Source of the DNA: Thomasclavelia spiroformis | GTDB taxonomy: Bacteria > Bacillota_I > Bacilli_A > Erysipelotrichales > Coprobacillaceae | Direction of reading: 5' to 3' | Assembly: GCA_018369555.1 (NCBI GenBank) | Contig: JAGZCC010000063.1 | Location: 1 to 13,084, forward strand | Length of the DNA: 13,084 nt | Shown here: positions 6,170 to 13,084 of the stretch, piece by piece | Layout: every line of letters begins with the position of its first letter | How positions within the stretch are numbered: the first letter of the stretch is position 1 | Notes under the pieces: generated by a model | The model's input: only the letters and a program-made list of their open reading frames with translations | Told to the model about the DNA's origin: nothing | The model's database searches: none | Made by a program: the position numbers and the translations under genes

Positions 6170-7585
6170 ATGAAGAAAAAAATAGATAATTTTATTAATG
6201 AAAATATTATTAAACGTAAAGCAATGTTTATCCCTATTCTTGGGGTTGCAGTATTTATGTTAGTGGGATATGCAGCGGTAGATAAAGAAGCACCTGAGAT
6301 TATTTCTAATCGAGTAGAGGTTTCGTATGGAGAAAAATTTGATTTAAATACGATTAATATTAAAGATAATCAAGATCACAAAGATGATTTAAATATCGAT
6401 ATTAAAGCTGGAAATATAAATACAAAACAGTTAGGAACTTATGAAATATTTGTTAGTGCTAGTGATAGTTCAGCGAATGTTTCTACTAAAGAGCTTTTAG
6501 TTGAAGTAGTTGATGATAAAGCGCCGGAGTTTAATGTTGTAGGTGTTGATAAAGGCTATGTAGTACAAGTTCCTATTAATGGAAGCAATGATGTTTCTAA
6601 TTATGTTAGTGCGATTGATAATGTAGATGGAGATGTTTCGCCTTTTATTGAAACTGATAAAATTTTAGATGCATCAAAACCTGGGATTCAGGATATTACT
6701 TTATCGGTAACTGATTCTTCTGGTAATGTTAGTGAAAAAATGTTTGAGTTTGCTGTATCTGATTTAACTCCGCCAAATGTCACATTAGTAAAAGGAGAAA
6801 ATGTTACTATTGACTATGCTAGTGAATTTAAACTAGAAAATTATTTGATTGCTAGTGATGATATGGGGGTTGTTACTAACGCTATAACTGGTAGTGTTGA
6901 TACAAAGAAAGAAGGAGAAGTGCAAACTATTAAAGTTAATACCAAAGACGATGCTAAAAACGAAGTTGTTTCTACATTAAATTTTACAGTAAAAGATATA
7001 AGTGGTCCTAAAATAACTTTAAGTAATAATGCAATTGAAGTGGCAAAAGGAGATGCAATTGATCCAAGAGGATATTTAATAAATGCAATTGATAATAAAG
7101 ACGGTGATGTTACAGCTAATGTTTCGATAGGAAATATTGATACTAATTCTACTGGTAATAAATCTTTAGAATTTAGTGCTGTTGATGCGGCTGGTAATAA
7201 ATCTGTAGTATTGTTAGAGGTAAAAGTATATACACCAGGAACAAAAATTTTAGAAACTGCATACACGAAATTAGGATCACCATATAAATGGGGGGCAACT
7301 GGTCCAAATTCATTTGATTGTTCTGGGTTTACATCTTGGGTATATCGTCAACATGGAATTTCGTTATCAAGAACTGCTCAAGCTCAATCTCATGGTGGTC
7401 AAGCAGTTGATAGAAGTAATTTACAACCTGGCGATTTAGTGTTTTTTGGTTCAGGAACAGGAAGAATTACACATGTAGGTATTTATGTTGGGGACGGTAA
7501 GATGATTCATTCGCCTCAAACAGGAGATGTGGTTAAAATATCTTCGCTTCATAAAAATTATGTTTGTGCTAGAAGATATTTATAA
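6170..7585 (+). CDS. Cell-surface NlpC/P60 peptidoglycan endopeptidase with four Ig-like repeats
   Basis: A 471-residue surface protein. A basic N-terminus and a hydrophobic helix at about 19-36 act as an uncleaved anchor or signal peptide; there is no lipobox cysteine. Four Ig-like repeats of about 80 residues follow at roughly 40-118, 119-200, 201-279 and 280-355. Each opens with a Pro such as KAPE, TPPN or SGPK, and most carry a DNxDGDV or SDSSGNVS motif. The C-terminal NlpC/P60 domain (about 358-471) has the catalytic triad: C384 in DCSGF, H435 in THVGIYVG and H447 in MIHSP. Such enzymes cut bonds in peptidoglycan stem peptides during growth or cell separation. ATG 6170 follows AGGAAGTG at 6158-6165. 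It has its own promoter and terminator, so it is monocistronic. The substrate bond cannot be told from sequence. Confidence 0.92.
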   Translation: MKKKIDNFINENIIKRKAMFIPILGVAVFMLVGYAAVDKEAPEIISNRVEVSYGEKFDLNTINIKDNQDHKDDLNIDIKAGNINTKQLGTYEIFVSASDSSANVSTKELLVEVVDDKAPEFNVVGVDKGYVVQVPINGSNDVSNYVSAIDNVDGDVSPFIETDKILDASKPGIQDITLSVTDSSGNVSEKMFEFAVSDLTPPNVTLVKGENVTIDYASEFKLENYLIASDDMGVVTNAITGSVDTKKEGEVQTIKVNTKDDAKNEVVSTLNFTVKDISGPKITLSNNAIEVAKGDAIDPRGYLINAIDNKDGDVTANVSIGNIDTNSTGNKSLEFSAVDAAGNKSVVLLEVKVYTPGTKILETAYTKLGSPYKWGATGPNSFDCSGFTSWVYRQHGISLSRTAQAQSHGGQAVDRSNLQPGDLVFFGSGTGRITHVGIYVGDGKMIHSPQTGDVVKISSLHKNYVCARRYL

Positions 7586-7605
7586 AAAATAGAATATCGA
7601 TTTAT

Positions 7606-7640
7606 AAAATGCTCTGTTATTTATAATGGAGTATTTTTAT
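7606..7640 (+). terminator. Intrinsic terminator after the NlpC/P60 gene
   Basis: A 14-bp stem joins 7606-7619 to 7624-7637 (AAAATGCTCTGTTA with TAATGGAGTATTTT, including three G-U pairs) around a TTTA loop, and ends in a T-run. It separates the NlpC/P60 gene from the superoxide dismutase-like gene. Confidence 0.7.
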
Positions 7641-7686
7641 ATGCATAGTTATTTAAGAACTTCATATATTTTAAATGGAGGAAACT

Positions 7687-8160
7687 ATGGAAACGTATAA
7701 AATAATTGATTTGTTGTGTGAAGGCATACCGGATGCCTATGCAGTTATTAGAGGTGTAGGAGTTGATGGGCAAGTGTTTTTTTATGAGTATGGTACAGGG
7801 TGTTTATTGGTTGTAGAAGTTAATGGTTTACCGAATACTGATTGTAATGTGGGGATACATGGATTTCATATTCATGAGGGTGAAAAATGTATAGAAAATA
7901 ATGATAATTCTTTTGGTGGGGTAGGGGGACATTTTGACATAAATGGATGCATGCATCCGTATCATAGTGGAGATTTACCGCCATTGTTTTCAAAAGATGG
8001 AATGTCGTGGATGACAGTATATGTAAATAAATTTACTGTTAATCGTATTATAGGAAGAACAATAATTATTCATGAAAAAAGTGATGATTTGACTAGTCAT
8101 CCCTCTGGAAATGCTGGTAAGATTATTGCGTGTGGTGAAATAATTGAAATATATCAGTAA
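7687..8160 (+). CDS. Cu/Zn superoxide dismutase-like protein without signal peptide
   Basis: 157-residue protein of the SodC family, which converts superoxide to oxygen and hydrogen peroxide. All metal ligands can be placed: Cu ligands H61 and H63 in GFHIHEG, H82 in GGHFDI and H129 in IIIHEKSDD; Zn ligands H82, H90, H93 and D96 in MHPYHSGDLPP. C68 and C149 fit the conserved disulfide, the latter in the SGNAGKIIACGEI tail. The active-site Arg that normally precedes that Cys is replaced by Lys145. The zinc loop is short. No signal peptide or lipobox is present, while most bacterial SodC proteins are exported, so this one looks cytosolic. ATG 7687 is chosen because TGGAGG (7676-7681) sits five bases before it; the in-frame ATG at 7675 overlaps that site. 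Activity is not certain. Confidence 0.87.
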   Translation: METYKIIDLLCEGIPDAYAVIRGVGVDGQVFFYEYGTGCLLVVEVNGLPNTDCNVGIHGFHIHEGEKCIENNDNSFGGVGGHFDINGCMHPYHSGDLPPLFSKDGMSWMTVYVNKFTVNRIIGRTIIIHEKSDDLTSHPSGNAGKIIACGEIIEIYQ

Positions 8161-8212
8161 ATTTAATCAAGATATGATACAATTATGAGTGTGATAGATT
8201 TGGAGGTATGCT

Positions 8213-9004
8213 ATGAGTAAATTATTATTTTTTGATATTGATGGAACCTTGATTGATTGTAATCTAGGAATTTATTCGATTGGTGAAGATGTAAAAGAGT
8301 CATTAGATAAACTAAAGAAAAATGGCCATGATATTTTTTTAGCGACGGGACGTTGTAAATGTTTTATTGTTGATGAAGTGATGAAGTATCCATTTAGTGG
8401 ATATGTAACATGCAATGGAGGGTATGTTGAATATTTGAATCAGTCTGTATATAAGGCAATTGTACCTAGCAAAGCGATTATAGCAACAATGGAACTTTGC
8501 GATAAATATGGTTTTAATTATTATTTTGAAGGTAATGATAATATTTATGTTCGCGATAGTAATGATAAAAAACATCTTGAATTTTGTAAAAAATGGGGGA
8601 TGAAATTAGAAACTATTATTGATCAATTTGATCCTAATGAAATAGAAACTTATATAGGAATGATAGTGATTAATGATGTTAGTGATATTCCGGTGATGAT
8701 TGAAGCATTGGAACCTTATTTTGATATTCAAAGACATCAAAGTGATTATTCTTTTGATTTGACTTTGCGTGGCGTTTCAAAGGCAGTAGGGATTTGTGAA
8801 CTTGTAAAAAGATTGGATAGAGATATAAGTAATACCATTGCTTTTGGTGATGGCAGAAATGATATTGAAATGTTAGAAACGGTAGGATTAGGAATAGCGA
8901 TGGGGAATGCTGTTATAGAAGCTAAAGATGTAGCTGATTATGTAACTGATAGGATTGAAAATAAAGGTATAGTAAAAGCGTTGAAAAAGTATGGATTAGT
9001 ATAG
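8213..9004 (+). CDS. Cof-type HAD-IIB family phosphatase
   Basis: Cytosolic haloacid dehalogenase-superfamily hydrolase of 263 aa, probably acting on sugar phosphates or similar small phosphorylated metabolites. The four HAD motifs are intact: DIDGT with D8 (nucleophile) and D10 (acid/base), T45 in LATGR, K190 in GVSKAVGI, and D213 and D217 in FGDGRNDIEM. A C2-type cap domain sits between motifs II and III at about 80-185, as in subfamily IIB. ATG 8213 has GGAGGT at 8202-8207. It follows the superoxide dismutase-like gene by 52 bases with no clear terminator between, so the two may be co-transcribed. Individual substrates in this family cannot be read from sequence. Confidence 0.92.
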   Translation: MSKLLFFDIDGTLIDCNLGIYSIGEDVKESLDKLKKNGHDIFLATGRCKCFIVDEVMKYPFSGYVTCNGGYVEYLNQSVYKAIVPSKAIIATMELCDKYGFNYYFEGNDNIYVRDSNDKKHLEFCKKWGMKLETIIDQFDPNEIETYIGMIVINDVSDIPVMIEALEPYFDIQRHQSDYSFDLTLRGVSKAVGICELVKRLDRDISNTIAFGDGRNDIEMLETVGLGIAMGNAVIEAKDVADYVTDRIENKGIVKALKKYGLV

Positions 9005-9024
9005 TAAGTTTTTATTACTTTTTA
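9003..9024 (+). terminator. Weak terminator-like hairpin after the HAD gene
   Basis: AGTAA (9003-9007) pairs with TTACT (9015-9019) over a 7-base loop and is followed by TTTT. The stem is short and AT-only except for one pair. The rest of the gap to 9264 is AT-rich, with only a TATGCT/AGCATA inverted repeat (9133-9138 and 9154-9159) and no clear promoter. Confidence 0.3.
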
Positions 9025-9274
9025 TATGTTTAAAATAATTATAGATATCAAGTATTAAGTTCTATTTATTTGTGTTTGAAAATATAATTGGGATTTATAT
9101 TTGTTTAGGATACTTTATTCGAATAGAATTTTTATGCTCTTCTCCATAGCTATAGCATATCTATTGTTTAATTATGCTAATTTTAAAGAATGTGTATTTA
9201 GAGTTTTGGGTGGATTAAATTTTTGATAATATTTGGGTTATACGAATGTAAGGTGTGGAGAAATGGAGGGAGTT

Positions 9275-9964
9275 ATGATTAAGCTTGCACATAGGGGTTA
9301 TAGTGAAAAATACCCAGAAAATACAATGGTTGCTTTTATTAAAGCTATTGATGGTAATTTTGATGGGATAGAAACAGACGTACATTTGACCAAGGATAAC
9401 TATTTAGTGTTGATACATGATGAAAAAATAAATCGAACATCTAATGGAAAAGGATATGTCAAAGATTTAACATATGAAGAATTGTGTCAATATAATTTTA
9501 ATTACCGCTTAAAAAAATGTAAGGAAAAAATACCTTTGTTAGAAGAGTTGCTGGATTATTGTAAAGATAAAAACGTAATATTGAATCTTGAAATTAAAAC
9601 AGATAAAATACATTATCCAAATATTGAGAAAATGACGTATGATTTAGTTAAATCAAAAGGAATGTTAAATTGTGTGGTGTTTTCTTCTTTTTGTTTAGAA
9701 AGTTTATTAAAATTAAGAGAAATTGATGGAAATATATATTTAGGATATATTTTTGAAAAGGATTATTTAAAAAATAAAGAATTGGTTTTTAAATATAAAT
9801 TTAATGCTGCTCATCCAAAGTATATTTTTTTAAATGGAGAGGAAATAAATGATTTTCTTGCTAAGGGAATAGATGTTAATACTTGGACTGTTAATGATTA
9901 TGAAATTAAGGATTTTTTAGTTGATGAAGGGGTTAAGATGATAATAACTAATCGGGATATATAA
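9275..9964 (+). CDS. Glycerophosphodiester phosphodiesterase family protein
   Basis: GDPD/UgpQ-type enzyme of 229 aa that hydrolyses glycerophosphodiesters, such as deacylated phospholipid head groups, to glycerol-3-phosphate and an alcohol. The TIM-barrel active site is visible: H6 and R7 in LAHRGYSEKYPENT, the metal-binding E33 and D35 in GIETDVHLT, the second catalytic His H48 in LIHDEKINRTSNG, and E106 with K108 in LNLEIKTD. The C-terminal INTWTVND-like strand (VNTWTVND) is also typical. There is no signal peptide, so it acts in the cytoplasm. ATG 9275 is chosen for GGAGG at 9265-9269 five bases upstream and because the family usually starts a few residues before AHRG. The gene stands alone; no transporter for glycerophosphodiesters is next to it. 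Confidence 0.92.
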   Translation: MIKLAHRGYSEKYPENTMVAFIKAIDGNFDGIETDVHLTKDNYLVLIHDEKINRTSNGKGYVKDLTYEELCQYNFNYRLKKCKEKIPLLEELLDYCKDKNVILNLEIKTDKIHYPNIEKMTYDLVKSKGMLNCVVFSSFCLESLLKLREIDGNIYLGYIFEKDYLKNKELVFKYKFNAAHPKYIFLNGEEINDFLAKGIDVNTWTVNDYEIKDFLVDEGVKMIITNRDI

Positions 9965-10039
9965 AGTTATTTTTGAATTTGAACTCTTTTTTGAATACTA
10001 AAAAAATGTTAGCGGTTCCAGTTGGAAGGTGTATTTTCA

Positions 10040-10057
10040 TTGTGAAAAAATGCACAA
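10040..10057 (+). promoter_or_regulatory. Rex-type operator upstream of adhE
   Basis: TTGTGAAAAAATGCACAA is an 18-base dyad that matches the known Rex consensus TTGTGAA-N4-TTCACAA at all but one fixed position (G for T at 10052). The dyad extends by one A-T pair on each side. Rex is the NADH/NAD+-sensing repressor that controls adhE and other fermentation genes in many Firmicutes. It lies 86 bases before the adhE start and 7 bases before the proposed -35. The match is seen in the sequence; binding is inferred. Confidence 0.7.
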
Positions 10058-10063
10058 TATTAC

Positions 10064-10092
10064 TTGTCTTTTTTGTAAAATTGGGGTACACT
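10064..10092 (+). promoter_or_regulatory. Probable adhE promoter
   Basis: TTGTCT at 10064-10069 and TACACT at 10087-10092 are spaced by 17 bases; each matches four of six sigma-A consensus positions. Transcription would start near 10099 and give a leader of about 44 bases. A Rex-like site lies just upstream. Confidence 0.5.
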
Positions 10093-10142
10093 ATCAATGG
10101 AAACAAATTAAATATTTCATAATGAAGCGGAGGAAAAAAATA

Positions 10143-12791
10143 ATGGCAGAAAAAAAAGCTGTTAACAAAGTAGTTGAACCAACTAATGAAGAAATCGATG
10201 CTCATGTTGATCAACTAGTTTCAAAAGCTCAAGTAGCTTTATCAAAATTTGAAGAATTTACTCAAGAACAAGTAGATTACATTGTTGCTAAATGTTCTGT
10301 AGCGGGATTAGATGCTCATGGTACTTTAGCTGAAGCGGCTATTAATGAAACAGGTCGTGGTGTATTTGAAGATAAAGCAGTTAAAAATTTATTTGCTTGT
10401 GAATATGTAACAAGTAATTTACGTCATTTAAAAACTGTAGGTATTATTAATGAAGACCCTCTTTTAGGGATTACTGAAATTGCTGAACCAGTAGGTGTTG
10501 TTTGTGGGATTGTTCCAACAACTAATCCAACATCAACAGTTATTTTCAAATCATTAATTTGTTTAAAAACAAGAAACCCAATCATCTTCTCATTCCATCC
10601 AAGTGCTCATGCATGTTCTGTGATGGCAGCAGTAGTTATTAGAGATGCTGCAATTGCTGCTGGAGCTCCAGAAGATTGTATTCAATGGTTAGATATTAAA
10701 TCAATGTATGCAACTACAGCATTAATGAAACATCCAGGTGTTGCAACTATCTTAGCTACAGGTGGTAATGCAATGGTAGCAGCAGCATATTCTTGTGGAA
10801 AACCTGCATTAGGTGTAGGTGCTGGTAACGTTCCTGCATATGTTGAAAAAACTTGTGTTTTACCAAGAGCAGTAAATGATATTGTATTATCAAAATCTTT
10901 TGATAATGGGATGATTTGTGCTTCTGAACAAGCTGCAATTGTAGATCATGAAATCTATGATGCATTTATGAAAGAAATTAAGAGATTTAAAGTTCATTTT
11001 GTAAATAAAGATGAAAAAACTAAATTAGAACAATTTATGTTTGGAGCATCTGCATATTCTGATAATGTTAATGCTGCTAAATTGAATCCAAATGTAGTTG
11101 GTAAACCAGCAACTTGGATCGCTGAACAAGCAGGATTTAAAGTACCAGAAGATACACAAATTATTTGTGCTGAATGTGCTGAAGTTGGACCAAATGAACC
11201 ATTAACTAGAGAAAAATTATCTCCAGTATTAGCAATTTTAAAAGCTAATAGTACTGATGATGGTATTTTAAAAGCAACTCAAATGGTTGAATTTAATGGT
11301 TTAGGACACTCTGCTGCTATCCATACTGAAGATCATGAATTATCTAAGAGATTTGGACATGCATGTAAAGCTATCCGTATTATTGAAAATGCACCATCAA
11401 CATTTGGTGGAATTGGTTCAGTTTATAATGCATTCATTCCATCATTAACATTAGGTTGTGGTTCTTATGGACATAACTCAGTTTCAAATAACGTAAGTGC
11501 TGTAAACTTAATTAATATTAAGAGAATAGGGAGACGTAATAACAATATGCAATGGGTTAAACTTCCTCCAAAAATTTATTTCGAAAGAAATTCAATTAAA
11601 TATTTAAGAGACATGAAAGAAATGGATAAAGCCATGATTGTTACAGATAGAGGAATGTATAATCTTGGTTATGTTGAAAAAATTGAAAATGTAATTAGAA
11701 GAAGAAGAAATAAAGTAGATTTAGAATTATTCTTTGATGTTGAACCTGATCCAAGTATTGACACTGTTGAAAAAGGTGTTGAATTAATGAGAAATTTTGA
11801 ACCAGATGTAATCATTGCATTAGGTGGAGGTTCTTCAATGGATGCGGCTAAAGTTATGTGGTTAATGTATGAACATCCAGAAGTTAACTTTGATGATATC
11901 AAACAAAAATTTATGGATATTAGAAAACGTGCATTTAAATTCCCAGAATTAGGTAAAAAAGCTAAATTAATTTGTATACCAACTACTTCAGGAACTGGTT
12001 CAGAAGTAACACCATTTGCTGTTATTACTGACAAACGTGCTAATAAAAAATATCCATTAACTGACTACGCATTAACACCAACAGTTGCTATTGTAGATCC
12101 AGAATTAGCTGCTACTATGCCAGCTTCTATTGCTGCTGATACTGGTATTGACGTATTAACTCATGCTGTTGAAGCGTATGTATCTATCTTGGCTTCTGAT
12201 TTTACTGATGGATGGGCTAAACAAGCGGTTAAATTAGTTTTTGATTATTTAGAAGAATCAGTTACTAAAGGAACACCAATTGCAAGAGAAAAAATGCATA
12301 ATGCAGCAAGTATTGCAGGTATGGCGTTTGCTAATGCTTTCTTAGGTATGAACCACTCATTAGCTCATAAGATTGGTGGGGAATTCCATGTACCTCATGG
12401 ACGTACTAATGGTATTTTATTACCACATGTTATTAAATATAATGGAACTATTCCAACTAAATTAAATATTTGGCCAAAAATCGAAAATTATAAAGCTGAT
12501 GTTAAATATATGGAATTAGCTCAATTAATTGGATTAAATCCAAAAACTCCTGCTGAAGGTGTACAAATGTTTGCAGATGCTTGTGAAGAATTGTGTCATA
12601 AAGTAGGATTAGCTTCTAACTTCGAATCTCAAGGAATTGATAAAAAAGAATGGGATGCAGCAATTCATAGAATGGCTATGAATGCTTATGAAGATCAATG
12701 TACTCCAGCTAACCCTAGAATGCCAATGGTGCATGATATGGAAGCAATTTTAAGAACTACTTGGGATTATAAAAATAAATTTGATAAATAA
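10143..12791 (+). CDS. adhE: Bifunctional acetaldehyde-CoA / alcohol dehydrogenase
   Basis: 882-residue fermentation enzyme that reduces acetyl-CoA to acetaldehyde and then to ethanol, oxidising two NADH; in other bacteria it assembles into spirosomes. The N-terminal aldehyde dehydrogenase domain (about 15-450) holds the catalytic C259 in GMICASEQ and the conserved GIVPTTNPTST. The C-terminal iron-dependent alcohol dehydrogenase (about 470-870) has GGGSSMDAAK from 561. Its iron ligands are D670 and H674 in GIDVLTHAVEAY, and H738 and H752 in NHSLAHKIGGEFHVPHG. I start it at ATG 10143, nine bases after GGAGG (10129-10133). Upstream in-frame codons would run through the Rex-like operator and promoter. 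Both halves are intact. It is monocistronic, with a terminator just downstream. Confidence 0.97.
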   Translation: MAEKKAVNKVVEPTNEEIDAHVDQLVSKAQVALSKFEEFTQEQVDYIVAKCSVAGLDAHGTLAEAAINETGRGVFEDKAVKNLFACEYVTSNLRHLKTVGIINEDPLLGITEIAEPVGVVCGIVPTTNPTSTVIFKSLICLKTRNPIIFSFHPSAHACSVMAAVVIRDAAIAAGAPEDCIQWLDIKSMYATTALMKHPGVATILATGGNAMVAAAYSCGKPALGVGAGNVPAYVEKTCVLPRAVNDIVLSKSFDNGMICASEQAAIVDHEIYDAFMKEIKRFKVHFVNKDEKTKLEQFMFGASAYSDNVNAAKLNPNVVGKPATWIAEQAGFKVPEDTQIICAECAEVGPNEPLTREKLSPVLAILKANSTDDGILKATQMVEFNGLGHSAAIHTEDHELSKRFGHACKAIRIIENAPSTFGGIGSVYNAFIPSLTLGCGSYGHNSVSNNVSAVNLINIKRIGRRNNNMQWVKLPPKIYFERNSIKYLRDMKEMDKAMIVTDRGMYNLGYVEKIENVIRRRRNKVDLELFFDVEPDPSIDTVEKGVELMRNFEPDVIIALGGGSSMDAAKVMWLMYEHPEVNFDDIKQKFMDIRKRAFKFPELGKKAKLICIPTTSGTGSEVTPFAVITDKRANKKYPLTDYALTPTVAIVDPELAATMPASIAADTGIDVLTHAVEAYVSILASDFTDGWAKQAVKLVFDYLEESVTKGTPIAREKMHNAASIAGMAFANAFLGMNHSLAHKIGGEFHVPHGRTNGILLPHVIKYNGTIPTKLNIWPKIENYKADVKYMELAQLIGLNPKTPAEGVQMFADACEELCHKVGLASNFESQGIDKKEWDAAIHRMAMNAYEDQCTPANPRMPMVHDMEAILRTTWDYKNKFDK

Positions 12792-12805
12792 TTAAATAAT
12801 TTTTT

Positions 12806-12836
12806 AAAGAGACAGTTCCAAAAGAATTGTCTCTTT
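12806..12836 (+). terminator. Intrinsic terminator after adhE
   Basis: AAAGAGACAGTTC (12806-12818) pairs with GAATTGTCTCTTT (12824-12836), 13 bp with one G-T pair, around CAAAA. The 3' T-run is short (TTT, then TATATATAATT). The stem is the strongest in the window. Confidence 0.75.
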
Positions 12837-12879
12837 ATATATAATTGGATAAAAAAAGAAGAAAAAAGAAAAAAAGGGG

Positions 12880-12908
12880 TTTACAAAAAGGAAGTAATGT
12901 GATAAATT
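12880..12908 (+). promoter_or_regulatory. Promoter P1 of a presumed rRNA operon
   Basis: TTTACA at 12880-12885 and TAAATT at 12903-12908 are spaced by 17 bases, with an extended -10 TG at 12900-12901. It lies in a purine-rich stretch upstream of a second promoter, the tandem arrangement usual for rRNA operons in Firmicutes. Confidence 0.55.
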
Positions 12909-12972
12909 AAATAAGCACTCGAAAGAAGAGGAAAGAGCCGGAAGGAAATAAGAAAAAAAGAGAAAAAAGATA

Positions 12973-13001
12973 TTGACTGAAGGGGAAAAAGAGTGTAAGA
13001 T
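12973..13001 (+). promoter_or_regulatory. Promoter P2 of a presumed rRNA operon
   Basis: TTGACT at 12973-12978 and TAAGAT at 12996-13001 are spaced by 17 bases. It is 93 bases downstream of P1. Transcription would start near 13008, just before the conserved leader motif. Confidence 0.6.
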
Positions 13002-13007
13002 AGAGAA

Positions 13008-13084
13008 GCCGGAAAAAAGGCGGCGAGAGATCATTGAAAACTAAACAGAATTAAAAAACACACGTCAAAAAGAGAAAAAAGAGC
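13008..13084 (+). other. 5' leader of a presumed rRNA operon, cut by the window end
   Basis: The sequence TTGAAAACTAAACA at 13034-13047 is the element commonly seen in Firmicute rRNA leaders shortly before 16S rRNA. A small GCCG/CGGC inverted repeat (13008-13011 and 13020-13023) precedes it. No mature 16S sequence is inside the window, so the identity of the operon is inferred from the motif and the tandem promoters. A tRNA or spacer context is less likely. Confidence 0.6.

Noticed and set aside
6841..7266. Minus-strand frame of 141 codons inside the NlpC/P60 gene
   Set aside because: It is the antisense of the Ig-like repeat region with no recognisable protein features; the + strand reading is a clear domain architecture.
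9120..9165. Inverted repeat TATGCT/AGCATA as a regulatory RNA or operator
   Set aside because: It is six base pairs with a 15-base loop in AT-rich DNA, with no promoter or T-run beside it; chance is likely.
9965..9995. Terminator after the glycerophosphodiesterase gene
   Set aside because: Only AGTT/AACT can pair before the TTTTTT run, with a 13-base loop, so the stem is too weak to call.
10029..10142. In-frame extension of adhE to an upstream ATG
   Set aside because: It has no ribosome binding site, its residues look non-family (Cys- and His-rich), and it would run through the Rex-like operator and promoter. ATG 10143 has GGAGG and fits AdhE length.
11669..12034. Minus-strand frame of 121 codons inside adhE
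   Set aside because: It is a shadow of the iron-ADH domain; codon bias and homology belong to the + strand.
12804..13034. Minus-strand frame of 76 codons
   Set aside because: It is the Phe/Ser-rich complement of the purine-rich rRNA leader and adhE terminator, with no domain or ribosome binding site.
1..13084. tRNA genes, CRISPR arrays, transposases or prophage genes
   Set aside because: I saw no cloverleaf, regularly spaced repeat, transposase motif or phage gene on either strand. The possible novelty lies in the accessory and regulatory parts described, not in a defence system.

Overview
The window comes from a low-GC Gram-positive genome. AT-rich codon use, strong AGGAGG-type ribosome binding sites, frequent GTG starts and the conserved cysS-mrnC-rlmB-sigma-rpmG-secE-nusG order all indicate Firmicutes. 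A bifunctional AdhE, a host-glycan GH84 enzyme with FIVAR repeats and a KTGD-type wall anchor, and an NlpC/P60 protein with Ig-like repeats fit an anaerobic gut member of the Erysipelotrichia (Coprobacillus/Thomasclavelia type). The lineage is inferred. Every gene lies on the + strand.

Positions 53-4207 hold a housekeeping operon for translation and transcription: cysteinyl-tRNA synthetase, Mini-RNase III, RlmB rRNA methyltransferase, a sigma-70 family factor in the sigH position, ribosomal protein L33, SecE and NusG, closed by a hairpin terminator. Compared with Bacillus, the yacP (rae1) gene is missing between rlmB and the sigma factor, and rplK-rplA does not follow nusG. rpmG is only 49 codons long.

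Positions 4208-5960 are a decay zone. A possible short transcript with its own terminator lies at about 4241-4340. It is followed by a broken gene for a secreted, wall-anchored GH84 beta-N-acetylglucosaminidase/hyaluronidase, with two homopolymer frameshifts, one nonsense codon and a large internal deletion. The first part of the catalytic domain, two FIVAR repeats and the wall anchor can still be read.

Positions 5961-9964 hold separate accessory genes: a membrane-anchored or secreted NlpC/P60 endopeptidase with four Ig-like repeats, a Cu/Zn superoxide dismutase-like protein with no signal peptide, a Cof-type HAD phosphatase and a glycerophosphodiester phosphodiesterase.

Positions 9965-12837 hold adhE, encoding the acetyl-CoA to ethanol enzyme. 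A near-consensus Rex operator lies upstream of it, implying NADH/NAD+-responsive control of fermentation. From 12838 to the end the DNA is very purine-rich, with two tandem sigma-A-like promoters and the TTGAAAACTAAACA motif usual in Firmicute rRNA leaders. A ribosomal RNA operon probably starts just beyond the window.
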